Counted from the first letter of the stretch, positions 8,138-17,415 are shown. The stretch is DNA of 64,000 bases from Actinoplanes sp. NBRC 103695 (GCF_030269485.1 NZ_BSTL01000004.1:372001-436000); one strand, 5' to 3'. Notes: generated by a model from the sequence alone, not told the origin. A program made the numbers and translations.

Positions 8138-9943
8138 ATGATCGCGCATCGGCTTTACCGGGCGCTGCCGCGGAACTATCGGCTTCGTCTGGTCAATCTA
8201 CTGCCGCCGCACCGGCGACTGTGGCTGGTCCGCAGGCTGACCCGCCTGGGCGGACGGCGCACCTCCGCGCCCATCGGCTCGGTGGTGCCCGCACGCGACG
8301 CCGGGACCACGGTGCACGCCACTGTCTCGGACAACGCGTCGCCGGCTTCGGCCCTGCTGCGCAACCTGAACGCGGTGGTCGCCGCGCTGGAGACGGCGGG
8401 CATCGACTACTTCTGCTTCCGGCACGCCGACGAGCTGCGCAGCGCCGTCGGGGTCGCGGCGGCCGACCGTGATCGCACCATCGCGCTGCTGCACAGTGCC
8501 CCCGAGCTGCGTGGGGCCACCGTGGAGCAGGGCGATCTCACCGAGACGGAGTTCCGCGTCCGCCGGGGCGGCAAACGCGCGGTCCGGGTCTACTTCCCGG
8601 TCACCGACCCGCACGCGACGACCGTGCTCGGCGCCGGCGTGGCCTGCGAGATCGAGTTCTGGCGCCGGATCAAGGGCGTCGGCGGCGCACCGGACATGAT
8701 CGTGACGCCGCGCCGCAACGCCGTCGCGTCCGAGCTGCCGGCCGTCGCCGAGTCCGTGCGGGCCGACGCGAGCACCCTGCTGCCGTTGCTGCCGCACGGC
8801 TCGGGCACCACCACCTACCGGTCTCGTCCCGAGTACGCCGGGACGCCGTCGGACTCCGTGACCTTCCCGATCGACGTCGTCTACACCTGGGTCGACGGCA
8901 GCGACCCGGACTGGATGCACCGCAAGAACGCGGCGCTGGCCCAGATCGGGCGCGCGCAGATCAACGAGATCGCCGCCAACTCGTCCCGCTTCACCAGCCG
9001 CGACGAGCTGCGCTACTCGTTGCGATCGATCGTGTCGTTCGCGCCGTGGGTGCGGCGGATCTTCCTGGTCACCGACGACCAGCTGCCGCCGTGGCTGGAC
9101 GAGTCGCACGGCATGGTCACCGTGGTCAGCCACCGCGAGCTGTTCGGGGCGACCGGCAAGCTGCCCACCTTCAACAGCCACGCCATCGAGTCCCGGCTGC
9201 ACCACATCAACGGGCTGGCCGAGCACTTCATCTACTTCAACGACGACATGTTCCTCGGCCGGCCGCTGCGCGCGTCGAAGTTCTTCCACGGCAACGGGAT
9301 CGCCAAGTTCTTCCCGTCCAGCGCCCAGCTCGCTGCGGGGCCGCCGACGGTCTACGACGCCCCGGTCACCGCGGCCGGCAAGAACAACCGGTCGCACATC
9401 GAGGAGCGGTTCCGGCGCACCATCACGCAGAAGATGCAGCACGTCCCGTACGCGCTGCAGAAGAGCGTTCTCCAGGAGATCGAGGACAAGCTGCCGGACG
9501 AGGTGCTGCAGACCGCGGCGCACCAGTTCCGCCACCCGGGCGACCTGTCCATCCCGTCGTCGCTGCAGCACTACTGGGCGTACCACACTCGGCGGGCGGT
9601 GCCGGGGACGATCAAGTACACCTACGCCGACCTGGCGCACCCGTCCACCCCGGTGCAGCTGGCGTTCCTGCTGGCCCGCCGGCACTGCGACGTGTTCTGC
9701 CTGAACGACACCGAGTCGGCCGAGGTGGCCCTGGCCGAGCAGGCGGCGATGCTGGCCGACTTCCTGCCGCGGTACTTCCCGTTCCGGGCCCCGTTCGAAC
9801 TGTCCGACGTGGACACCGAGCGGCTGGCCGGGCTGAGCGCCAGCGAGATCGCGCAACGGCGCGGCATCGGCGCCACCGTGACCGGCCTGACCATTCCCGA
9901 GCAGTCCCGGCGGACCCCCGCACCAGGAGCCATCCGTGCCTGA
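8138..9943 (+). CDS. Stealth family polysaccharide phosphotransferase, copy 1
   Basis: This is a 601-residue sugar-1-phosphate transferase of the Stealth family, which builds phosphodiester-linked surface polysaccharides. All four conserved regions are present: CR1 FPIDVVYTWVDGSDPDW near residue 243; CR2 from SRDELRYSLRS through NSHAIESRLHHI to YFNDDMFLG (285-385); CR3 around HQFRHPGDLSIPSSLQHY; CR4 around DVFCLNDTE. Hydrophobic membrane segments are lacking, so it acts from the cytoplasm. The frame is open far upstream, but ATG 8138 follows GGGGAG at ideal spacing and the codons before it look non-coding. It overlaps the second Stealth gene by 8 bp. The acceptor glycan is unknown; a teichoic-acid-like or capsule polymer is the usual product. 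Confidence 0.9.
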   Translation: MIAHRLYRALPRNYRLRLVNLLPPHRRLWLVRRLTRLGGRRTSAPIGSVVPARDAGTTVHATVSDNASPASALLRNLNAVVAALETAGIDYFCFRHADELRSAVGVAAADRDRTIALLHSAPELRGATVEQGDLTETEFRVRRGGKRAVRVYFPVTDPHATTVLGAGVACEIEFWRRIKGVGGAPDMIVTPRRNAVASELPAVAESVRADASTLLPLLPHGSGTTTYRSRPEYAGTPSDSVTFPIDVVYTWVDGSDPDWMHRKNAALAQIGRAQINEIAANSSRFTSRDELRYSLRSIVSFAPWVRRIFLVTDDQLPPWLDESHGMVTVVSHRELFGATGKLPTFNSHAIESRLHHINGLAEHFIYFNDDMFLGRPLRASKFFHGNGIAKFFPSSAQLAAGPPTVYDAPVTAAGKNNRSHIEERFRRTITQKMQHVPYALQKSVLQEIEDKLPDEVLQTAAHQFRHPGDLSIPSSLQHYWAYHTRRAVPGTIKYTYADLAHPSTPVQLAFLLARRHCDVFCLNDTESAEVALAEQAAMLADFLPRYFPFRAPFELSDVDTERLAGLSASEIAQRRGIGATVTGLTIPEQSRRTPAPGAIRA

Positions 9944-11450
9944 GATCGTCATCAACCTGCACCCGCGCCAGGTGCACGAGCACCCGCACCTCACGCCGGT
10001 CGAGGCTCGGGCACTGAACCTGGCCGCGGTCACCGACGCGCTCACCGCGGCCGGGGTCGACCACTTCGTCGTCCGCGGGATGGACGACCGTACGCCCGTG
10101 GTGGGAGTCCTGGACGAGGACCGTGCGGCCGTGCTGGCGGCACTTCCCCGGACCGACTACGTGACGTCCGTGCTGCCCCGCCCCGCGGTCCGCGACCAGC
10201 TCCACCCGGCGAAGGCCGGCAGCACCTGGCGCAAGCTGGCCGAGGCCACCGTGCTGCGGATGGTCTGGTTCCGCGCCGACCCGACCCACCACCTGGTGCT
10301 CGGCCCCGAGTACGGCTGTGACGTCGAGTTCTGGAAGCGCACCGAGGACGACCGCCTGGTGGCGCCCCGCCCGAACCGGGTGGCGAAGGTGCTGCCCGCC
10401 GCGAGCGTCAACGTGGACGTGCCCGCCTCGGTCTTCACCCGGCTGCTTCCCCGGGGCGGCGCCTCGACCCTGCGGACCCGGCCGGAGATGGGTGTCACGC
10501 TGCCCGGCGAGATCGACTTCCCGATCGACGTCGTCTACACCTGGGTGGACGGCCAGGACCCGGAGTGGCAGCGGCGGCGGGCCGAGATCACCGGCGAGTC
10601 GTACCACGCCGAGGCGTCCAGCGCGGCCCGCTTCCTCAACCGCGACGAGCTCAGGTACTCGATGAGGTCGCTGCACGCGTACGCGCCGTGGGTCCGCAAT
10701 GTCTTCGTCGTCACCGACGATCAGGTGCCGGCCTGGCTGGACACCACGCACCCCAACGTGCGGGTGGTCAGCCACAAGGAGATCTTCAGCGACCCCAGCG
10801 TGCTGCCGGTCTACAACTCGCACGCGATCGAGAGCCAGCTGCACCACATCGACGGGCTGGCCGAGCACTTCCTCTACTTCAACGACGACATGTTCATCGG
10901 GCGGCCGCTCGCCCCGCAGGCGTTCTTCCTCTCCAGCGGGCTGTCCAAGTTCTTCTTCTCGCAGAGCCGGGTGCCGATCGGCCCGATCACCGAGGCTGAC
11001 ACCCCGGTCGACGCGGCGTGCAAGAACAACCGGCGGCTGATCGAGGACCGGTTCGGCACGACCATCACGCAGGTGTTCGAGCACGTCCCGTACCCGTTGC
11101 GGCGCAGCGTGATGACCGAGATCGAAGAGACCTTCCCCGACGAGTACGCCCGGACGATGGCTTCCCGGTTCCGCAGCATGACGGACCTGTCACCGGTGTC
11201 GAACCTGCACCACTACTACGCCTTCCAGACCGGCCGCGCGCTGCCCGGATCCGTGAAGTACGGCTACGTCCAGCTCGCCGTCAGCGACCTCGCGCAGCGG
11301 CTGGCCCGGGCGCTGGCCCGCCGGGACTGGGACGCGTTCTGCCTCAACGACGCGTTCTCCACCGAGGAGGAGATGCTCGCCCAGCACGCGGTGCTGCACC
11401 CGTTCCTCGAGGCCTACTTCCCGGTGCCCAGCCCGTACGAGAAGAGCTGA
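9936..11450 (+). CDS. Stealth family polysaccharide phosphotransferase, copy 2
   Basis: This second Stealth protein (504 residues) is encoded directly after, and overlapping, the first. It has the same four blocks: CR1 FPIDVVYTWVDGQDPEW near residue 195, CR2 with NRDELRYSMRSLHAY and NSHAIESQLHHIDGLAEHF, the DDMFIGRPL loop, and CR3/CR4 near the C-terminus. Its N-terminal ~190 residues differ from copy 1 and are shorter. The start is GTG 9936 with AGGAG eight bases upstream; the overlap with the previous stop suggests coupled translation. The tandem arrangement suggests two phosphosugar linkages in one polymer, or a duplication that diverged in donor or acceptor. Both retain the conserved acidic residues. 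Confidence 0.9.
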   Translation: MPEIVINLHPRQVHEHPHLTPVEARALNLAAVTDALTAAGVDHFVVRGMDDRTPVVGVLDEDRAAVLAALPRTDYVTSVLPRPAVRDQLHPAKAGSTWRKLAEATVLRMVWFRADPTHHLVLGPEYGCDVEFWKRTEDDRLVAPRPNRVAKVLPAASVNVDVPASVFTRLLPRGGASTLRTRPEMGVTLPGEIDFPIDVVYTWVDGQDPEWQRRRAEITGESYHAEASSAARFLNRDELRYSMRSLHAYAPWVRNVFVVTDDQVPAWLDTTHPNVRVVSHKEIFSDPSVLPVYNSHAIESQLHHIDGLAEHFLYFNDDMFIGRPLAPQAFFLSSGLSKFFFSQSRVPIGPITEADTPVDAACKNNRRLIEDRFGTTITQVFEHVPYPLRRSVMTEIEETFPDEYARTMASRFRSMTDLSPVSNLHHYYAFQTGRALPGSVKYGYVQLAVSDLAQRLARALARRDWDAFCLNDAFSTEEEMLAQHAVLHPFLEAYFPVPSPYEKS

Positions 11451-11455
11451 CCGCC

Positions 11456-13450
11456 GTGCGCGTCTCCATCCTGGTGCACAACGTCTACGGCGTCGGCGGC
11501 ACCAACCGCACCGTGATCAACCTGGCGGACGGCCTGGTCCAGCGCGGCCACAAGGTCGAGATCGTGTCGATCCTGCGCCGGCTCGACGAGCCGATGCTCG
11601 CCGTGCCGGCCGGGGTCGCCCTGGTGCCGCTGGTCGACCTGCGCCCGCACAAGGCGGACCGGGACGACAGCCGCGGCCGGGAGATGTCGGCCGTCGTCCC
11701 GATCGAGGAGGAGTTCGCCCGGTTCTACAGCCGCCTCACCGACGAGCGGATCGCCGCCCACCTGGCCCGGTCCCGCTCCGACGTGGTGATCGGCACCCGG
11801 ACCGCGCTCAATCTGTACGTCGCCCGGTCGGGCCGCCCCGGCACCGTGCGGATCGCCCAGGAGCACATGACCCAGTCGCTGATCCCGGAGTCGGTCCGTG
11901 CCGAGATGCGGCGGCACTACGGCGTCCTGGACGCCGTGGTCACCGTCACCGAGGCGGACGCCACCGCGGTCCGGGACACCCTCGGCCCCGGCGGCCCGCC
12001 GGTGAGCGCCGTCCCGAACAGCGTGCCGGCCCCGGCGGTCGCCCCCGCGGACGGCGCCAGCAAGATCATCGTCGCGGCCGGTCGGCTGGACTCCATCAAG
12101 CGGTACGACCTGCTGGTGCGCGCGTTCGCCCGGGTCGTCGAGGAACGCCCGGACTGGCGGCTGCGCATCTACGGCTCCGGCAACCAGTTCGGCCGGATCC
12201 GCGCGCTCGCCGCCGACCTCGACCTGCACAACCACGTGCAGATGATGGGCAGCTACGCGCCCCTCGAGGCCGAGTGGGTCAAGGGCAGCATCGCGGCGGT
12301 GACCTCCGACCACGAGTCGTTCGGCATGACCATCGTGGAGGCCATGCGCTGCGGCGTCCCGGTGGTCAGCACGGACTGCCCGGTCGGCCCGCGCGAGATC
12401 ATCCGGCACGGCGTGGACGGGCTCCTGGTTCCGACCGGCGACGTCGACGCGATCGCCGACGGCCTGCTCCAGCTGATCAACGACGACTCGCTGCGCGTCC
12501 GGCTCGGCCGGGCGGCCCTCGAGAACTCCCGGCGCTACGACCCGCTCGTCGTCTCCGGGATGCACGAAAGCCTCTTCGGCGGCGGCACCACCCCGTTGAG
12601 CCGGATGCGGGACAAGGCCGGCCGGCTGCTCGCGGGCCTCCGGCGTTCGTCCGAAGCGGCGCCGGTCGCGGACTGCACGATGACCGGCAACCGGATCGTC
12701 GTGTCCGCGCCGGACGCCTCCCACCTGCTCTTCCGGGCTCGCGCGGACAAGCGCACCGTCCTGCTGCCCCTGTCGGACGGGACCGCGGAGTTCGACGCCG
12801 ACGGGACGCTGCTCGACGAGGGACGCTGGGACCTGTTCCTGTCCGACCGGGCCGGCCTCCGCACCCGCCGGTTGCGCGCCGGGCTGCTCGACGTCCGGGG
12901 CCTGCTGTCCTCGGGTTCCTCGCCGGGGCCCTTCGCGCGTAACGTCCCTTATCGGACGGCCGACGGTCATCTGGCGGTAGGCGTCTGGCGGCGCGAGCGG
13001 CACGCCGAGTTTGAGGACATCGGGTACGGCGAGGACGTCATCACCGTGCGCGGACGGCTGATCGGGTCGTCGTTCGGCGGCGCGGCGCCGGAACTGGTGC
13101 TCACCCGGCGCGGCGACCATCCGGCCACGCTCGCGGTGGCGGGAACCTCCGATGACGACGGTGACTTCGCCGCGGACGTGCCTCTGGCCGAGCTGGCCGC
13201 GCTGCGCCTGCTGCGGCACGAGGACTGGGACGTCGAGGTGCGCCCGGCCGGCGGTGGCTGGTCGGCGCCGGTGGCCCGGCTGATGGACGACATCATCGAG
13301 CGCAAGAAGGTGTTCGTCTACCCGCCGATGCGCGTCGACGACGAGCCACCCCTGGAGCTCTACGAGGAGTCGCCCCGGCCGGAGGTGCGCGTCAAGCCGT
13401 ACTGCACGGTCAACAGCGGCCTGTCGTTCATCATGTCCGACCGGGCGTAG
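11456..13450 (+). CDS. GT4 family glycosyltransferase with C-terminal beta-rich extension
   Basis: This is a 664-residue retaining glycosyltransferase. Residues 1-380 form the two Rossmann lobes: an N-terminal glycine loop VYGVGGTNRTV and the donor-binding C-lobe motif ESFGMTIVEAMRCGVPVVS near 285-305, with the EX7E-type glutamates. Residues ~400-664 form an additional region without a recognised family, predicted by its alternating pattern to be beta-rich. It may bind the growing polymer. GTG 11456 is five bases after the stop of Stealth copy 2, so the three genes form one polysaccharide operon. The last 20 bp overlap the convergent PIG-L gene. The N-terminal start is clear from the VRVSILVHN strand. 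Confidence 0.87.
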   Translation: MRVSILVHNVYGVGGTNRTVINLADGLVQRGHKVEIVSILRRLDEPMLAVPAGVALVPLVDLRPHKADRDDSRGREMSAVVPIEEEFARFYSRLTDERIAAHLARSRSDVVIGTRTALNLYVARSGRPGTVRIAQEHMTQSLIPESVRAEMRRHYGVLDAVVTVTEADATAVRDTLGPGGPPVSAVPNSVPAPAVAPADGASKIIVAAGRLDSIKRYDLLVRAFARVVEERPDWRLRIYGSGNQFGRIRALAADLDLHNHVQMMGSYAPLEAEWVKGSIAAVTSDHESFGMTIVEAMRCGVPVVSTDCPVGPREIIRHGVDGLLVPTGDVDAIADGLLQLINDDSLRVRLGRAALENSRRYDPLVVSGMHESLFGGGTTPLSRMRDKAGRLLAGLRRSSEAAPVADCTMTGNRIVVSAPDASHLLFRARADKRTVLLPLSDGTAEFDADGTLLDEGRWDLFLSDRAGLRTRRLRAGLLDVRGLLSSGSSPGPFARNVPYRTADGHLAVGVWRRERHAEFEDIGYGEDVITVRGRLIGSSFGGAAPELVLTRRGDHPATLAVAGTSDDDGDFAADVPLAELAALRLLRHEDWDVEVRPAGGGWSAPVARLMDDIIERKKVFVYPPMRVDDEPPLELYEESPRPEVRVKPYCTVNSGLSFIMSDRA

Positions 13451-15473
13451 GACCCTGGCTCCAGGGCCCGAAGCCGTCGTCGGTCGCGCGCTTCACGTGC
13501 AGCCGGCCGTCCTGCCCGAGCACCGCGAGGACGAGCCGGCCGTCCCGGTCGGCGGCCAGCGCCGGAGCGCCCACGATCGGGCCGGGCAGGCGCTGCCACC
13601 TCGGCCGGTTCTTGTCGTCCTTGTCGCCGGGCAGCGCCAGCGACGTGGTGTACCGGGCGTTGCGTGCCACCAGCACCAGGTCCTGGGCGCCGGCGTCCGC
13701 CCGCCCGACCGTCGCGATCGGACCGGTGCCGCCGTGCCCGCCCAGGTCGGCGGGCGCGCCCGGCCAGCCCTTGTCGCCCTCGTGCTCGCGCAACGCCTCG
13801 ACCTTCGACGAGCGCGGCCGCCGGAAGTAGGCGCAGACGCGTCCGCCGGCGGTCTCCACCGCGGTGAGGGCGCCGCTGGCCGCCGGGGTCTCCCGTGACG
13901 GATGCGCGGCGACGAGCGGCCCGCCGGGCTGTTCCTGCCGCCAGCGGTAGATCTGCCTCTTGCCCGGCACGAGCACCTCGACCAGGCCCGCCCGGGTGGT
14001 CATCGCCGCCGGGACGTCCTGCACCAGGGTGTCGCTGAGCGCCGCCCAGGGCGTCCAGCCGCCGTCCCCGGTCTCGTGCCGCACCGAGAGCGAGCCCCGC
14101 CCGTTGCGGACCACCACCCACAGCCGGCCCGTGCCGTCCACAGTGGCCGCCGGAACACCGACCTCACGCTGGAGGACCTCGTCGTCGGTCGGGCCGTCGA
14201 GGGACGTCCAGGCGCCGAAGGCGCCACCCTCGCGGACCGCGTGCACGACGTCGACCCGGACCCTGCCGCGGTCCAGCTCGGTGCGGCGCAGACAGACCAG
14301 ATGGGTACGCCCGTCGGCGCCCGCCGCGAGCACCGGCGACGGGGCGATCCAGCCGCCGCCGAGCCGCTCGGGGGAACCCCACGTCCCGTCGCCCGCCTCA
14401 CTCCACACGGTCGCGCGGCCGGCCAGGGCGGCGACCGCGACCAGCGTGCCGCCGGCGTCCCGGGCGAGCCAGGCGGTCGTGGGCCGGTATCGCTCGGCGG
14501 TGCTGTAGATGTGCGTGCTGCGGAACGGGTCCGGCCCGAGCTGGCGGTCGCCGCAGTCGGGTTCGTCGCAGGTCCCGTCGGCGCCCGCGTACGTCTCCAC
14601 GTACGTGCCCTTCTCGGACACCACGTCCTTGCTCAGGTTGTACTGCCAGAACCGGTTCGCGTACGCCCGGTAGTGCTCGACGACCGGTGTGCCCGGGGAC
14701 TGCTCCACCGCGGCCATCGTGAACCGGGCCGTGGCGGTGTGGTCGGCGTGGTCCGAGACGACGTGACCGGGCTTGCCCCAGTCGTGCTCCGGGTCCGGGT
14801 CCAGGGTGCGGACGACCGCCGGCGCGTGGCGGCGGATCAGCTCGGCCAGGCAGCCGATCAGCGCGGCCCGGGTGACCCGCTGCACCGGCCGGGGGAGCAG
14901 CAGCGAGGGCCGGGTGGGCGCGCTCTCGATCTCGCCGCTCCACAGCGGAGCCATGGTGCCCCGGCTCTCGATCTGCGCCACGTTCAGTAGATAGAGCTGG
15001 ACCCGGGGCGCCGCGGCCAGCACGTAGTGCTCCACGGTCAGCCCGTCCGGCATCGCGACCACGGCCCGGTCCCACCTGCTGTCGGTGGGCAGACCGGCCA
15101 TTCGCGCGTACGCCCGGCGCAGCCCGTGGTGGCGCGCGGTGGAGTAGCCGGTGAAGTCGACCGGCGTCTGCTCGCGGTCCGGGTCGTCGGTGTCGACGTT
15201 GCGGCCGTCACCCTCGGCCGCGGTGACCACCACGCTGACCACCTCGGCGTGGCCGCGCCTGATCGCCTGCGACACGTTGGGGTTCAGGAAGTAGAGGTCG
15301 TCGTCCGGGTGCGCCACGATGCTCAGCGTCGGCCCGGTCTCCCAGGCGTCGCCGCCCTTGTCGCCGCCGACGCGCCCCGAGGCCGGCGTCGACAGCAGCG
15401 CCGTCCCGCTCCCGGCCGCCGACAACGCCAGCATCAGCCGGCGGCTGAGACGCACTCCCCGATTCGCCACCAT
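13431..15473 (-). CDS. Exported PIG-L family deacetylase fused to a beta-propeller-like C-terminal domain
   Basis: This 680-residue protein begins with a twin-arginine-style leader (RLSRRLMLALSAAGSG). Residues ~48-300 form a LmbE/PIG-L zinc-dependent N-deacetylase, with AHPDDD at 54-59 (the usual motif is AHPDDE or AHPDDD) and SDHADH as the second metal-binding motif near 240. Residues ~320-680 are repeated blades rich in W, G and D (for example ATVWSEAGDGTWGSPERL) resembling PLL-like or sialidase-type propellers that bind glycans. Family enzymes remove N-acetyl groups from sugars. Secretion plus a lectin-like domain suggests action on an extracellular or cell-wall glycan. Start ATG 15473 is chosen because it begins the export signal. 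It is convergent with, and overlaps, the polysaccharide operon; a functional link to that polymer is plausible but unproven. Confidence 0.85.
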   Translation of the reverse strand: MVANRGVRLSRRLMLALSAAGSGTALLSTPASGRVGGDKGGDAWETGPTLSIVAHPDDDLYFLNPNVSQAIRRGHAEVVSVVVTAAEGDGRNVDTDDPDREQTPVDFTGYSTARHHGLRRAYARMAGLPTDSRWDRAVVAMPDGLTVEHYVLAAAPRVQLYLLNVAQIESRGTMAPLWSGEIESAPTRPSLLLPRPVQRVTRAALIGCLAELIRRHAPAVVRTLDPDPEHDWGKPGHVVSDHADHTATARFTMAAVEQSPGTPVVEHYRAYANRFWQYNLSKDVVSEKGTYVETYAGADGTCDEPDCGDRQLGPDPFRSTHIYSTAERYRPTTAWLARDAGGTLVAVAALAGRATVWSEAGDGTWGSPERLGGGWIAPSPVLAAGADGRTHLVCLRRTELDRGRVRVDVVHAVREGGAFGAWTSLDGPTDDEVLQREVGVPAATVDGTGRLWVVVRNGRGSLSVRHETGDGGWTPWAALSDTLVQDVPAAMTTRAGLVEVLVPGKRQIYRWRQEQPGGPLVAAHPSRETPAASGALTAVETAGGRVCAYFRRPRSSKVEALREHEGDKGWPGAPADLGGHGGTGPIATVGRADAGAQDLVLVARNARYTTSLALPGDKDDKNRPRWQRLPGPIVGAPALAADRDGRLVLAVLGQDGRLHVKRATDDGFGPWSQGPTPGRT

Positions 15474-15615
15474 GCCCCCGTCTGTCGGCGACACACGGTA
15501 GCGGACCAGGTCCAACAGCCTGGCCCCGGGGGACGAGGCCGCCGGGGCGGCCGGCCATGGGCTGCACCCACACCGCGACAGATCGTCGCACCGGCGGATC
15601 GGAGAAAGGCGGCGT

Positions 15616-15876
15616 TTATCCGGCGCGGGGGCCGGAGGAGGCCGAACCCGGCCAGGAGCAGCGAGAGCACCACGAACCCGGCCAGCTCGATCCACTGGAA
15701 CGCCCAGTACCGGCTGCCCGGCTGGTAGGTGTGCTGCCCGTGCAGCCGGCGATCCGGGAGTCGTAGAAGGCGCGGATCCCGGTGCCCAGGTGAACGAGGT
15801 AGACCGCGAGCAGCGCCAGGGCGCCCGGACAGCGCCGGGCCGCCGGACAGCGCCGGGCCGCCGGGCGTTTCCACAC
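15616..15876 (-). pseudogene. Frameshifted small membrane protein
   Basis: Reading leftward from GTG 15876 (GGAGG lies nine bases upstream), the frame encodes a basic start, then LALLAVYLVHLGTGIRAFYDSRIAGC, which is a plausible transmembrane helix. The coding signal then leaves this frame near 15740 and continues in another with QHTYQPGSRYWAFQWIEL and a second helix LAGFVVLSLLLAGFGLL. The junction reads like one two-helix protein broken by a single-base indel. The N-terminus also holds a duplicated 15-bp unit (15823-15860). No function is recognised. Either a true pseudogene or a sequencing error would explain the frame change. Confidence 0.45.
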
Positions 15877-15928
15877 AGAGCTGACCCTCCGCCCGCCCGC
15901 ATCGCTCGCTCCACCCGCGCCGCCGCGC

Positions 15929-16093
15929 CCGAAGGTTTGTGACGCGGCCGGGATCGGGCTGTCGCGCGAACCCGCGGAGGCGGTCGAGGAGGCCATCCGG
16001 GAGGCCTTCGGGCACGGGCCCTCGACCGCCGACACCGACAACGACCGGCTCGTCGGGTGGATCACCGGCGCCGGGGAGACGATGTATCCATGA
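15929..16093 (+). pseudogene. 5'-truncated reading frame coupled to the GH1 gene
   Basis: The plus-strand frame ending at TGA 16091-16093 reads as normal coding sequence (KVCDAAGIGLSREPAEAV, then a charged helix and LVGWITGAGETMYP) but has no usable start codon upstream. Its stop overlaps the ATG of the glycosidase gene as ATGA, the arrangement normally seen between genes of one operon. I read this as the surviving C-terminus of a deleted upstream gene. The family is not recognised. A real short gene with an unseen start is the alternative. Confidence 0.35.
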
Positions 16094-17307
16094 ATTTCCT
16101 CTGGGGCGTCGCCACGTCCGGACATCAGACCGAGGGCGGCAACAGCGACAGCGACACGTGGTTCGCCGAGCACGTCACGCCGACCGTCTTCCGCGAGCCG
16201 TCCGGCCCGGCCTGCGACGGATTCCACCGGTGGCGGGACGACCTCGACCTCGTCGCCGGGATGGGCCTGACCGCGTACCGCTTCTCGGTCGAATGGGCAC
16301 GCGTCGAGCCGGTCGAGGGTTCGTTCTCCGCCGCGGCCTTGGACCACTACGCCGCCATCGTGAACCGGTGCGTCGAGCTCGGCCTGGCGCCGGTGGTGAC
16401 CTTCAACCACATGACCTGCCCGCACTGGTTCGCGGCGCGCGGGGCCTGGCTGGATCCCGCGTCCGCGTCGCTGTTCGCGCGTTACTGCGGCGTGGTCATG
16501 GACCGGTTCGGCGCCTCGATCTCGCACGCCGTGACCCTGAACGAGCCCAACCTGCCACGCCTGCTCTCCTGGAGCCCCCTGCCGCCCGAGATCCGCGAGC
16601 TGGAACGGGCCACGTTGGACGCCGCCGGCAAGGCCGCCGGGGTGCACCGCTACCGCCTGACCAACGTCGTCCTCCCCGAGGAGTTCGACGCGATGGAGGA
16701 GGGCCAGGCCGTCGCCCACGTGGCGGCCCGGGAGGCGATCAGGTCCCGCCGCCCCGACCTGCCCGTCGGCCTGAGCATCGCCGTCGTCGACGACCAGGCC
16801 GTGGGCTCGGCCGACATCCGCGATCACAAGCGATCCGAGGTGTACGGACGATGGCTGCGTTCCGCCGCGGAGGACGACTTCATCGGCGTGCAGAACTATG
16901 AACGCGCCCGCTACGACGGCGACGGGCCGCTGCCGCCGCCGTCGGGAGCCGTGCTCAATCAGCTGGGCTCGGACATCTACCCGCCGTCGCTCGGCAACGC
17001 GATCCGGTACGTGCACGCCGAGGCCGGGGTGCCGGTCTTCGTCACCGAGCACGGCATCGCCACCGAGGACGACACCCAGCGCGCGGCGTTCCTGGAGCCC
17101 GCCCTGGCCGGCCTGCGCGAGGCGATCGACGACGGGGTGCCGGTGCTGGGGTACCTGCACTGGACCCTGCTCGACAACTTCGAGTGGATCTTCGGGTACG
17201 GGCCCAAGCTCGGCCTGGTCGAGGTGGATCGGCAGAGCCTCGCGCGTACGCCGAAGGCGAGCTCCGCCGAGTACGCCCGCATCGTCCGGGCCGCCTCGGG
17301 TCCGTGA
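16090..17307 (+). CDS. Glycoside hydrolase family 1 (beta-glucosidase-like)
   Basis: This is a 405-residue cytoplasmic GH1 enzyme hydrolysing beta-glycosides by the retaining mechanism. The acid/base glutamate is in TLNEPN (Glu152) and the nucleophile in VTEHGIA (Glu320; the common form is TENG). AYRFSVEWARVEP and the late WTLLDNFEWIFGYGPKLGLV are hallmark GH1 blocks. It is shorter than the usual 440-480 residues, with loops trimmed between the two catalytic motifs. The substrate is not predictable. ATG 16090 starts at the conserved FLWGVATSGHQTEG strand; GGGGAG lies ten bases before it. The start overlaps a truncated upstream frame, which suggests the original operon partner was lost. Confidence 0.9.
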   Translation: MNFLWGVATSGHQTEGGNSDSDTWFAEHVTPTVFREPSGPACDGFHRWRDDLDLVAGMGLTAYRFSVEWARVEPVEGSFSAAALDHYAAIVNRCVELGLAPVVTFNHMTCPHWFAARGAWLDPASASLFARYCGVVMDRFGASISHAVTLNEPNLPRLLSWSPLPPEIRELERATLDAAGKAAGVHRYRLTNVVLPEEFDAMEEGQAVAHVAAREAIRSRRPDLPVGLSIAVVDDQAVGSADIRDHKRSEVYGRWLRSAAEDDFIGVQNYERARYDGDGPLPPPSGAVLNQLGSDIYPPSLGNAIRYVHAEAGVPVFVTEHGIATEDDTQRAAFLEPALAGLREAIDDGVPVLGYLHWTLLDNFEWIFGYGPKLGLVEVDRQSLARTPKASSAEYARIVRAASGP

Positions 17308-17398
17308 TCGACGCCGGTCTGCGCACCGCCGCACGCTCCGGCAGATCCTCAGCGCCCGGCTCGCCATAGGTAAGCAGAGCAAAGGGCCCGCCGAGGAG

Positions 17399-17415
17399 CC
17401 GCCGCTTCGCGGCGG
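17399..17415 (+). terminator. GC-rich hairpin between GH1 and UvrA-like genes
   Basis: CCGCCGC and GCGGCGG form a perfect 7-bp stem with a TTC loop, about 90 bases after the GH1 stop and 55 bases before the UvrA-like start. It could end GH1 transcription or act as a leader hairpin for the resistance-type gene. No T-run follows. Confidence 0.4.
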
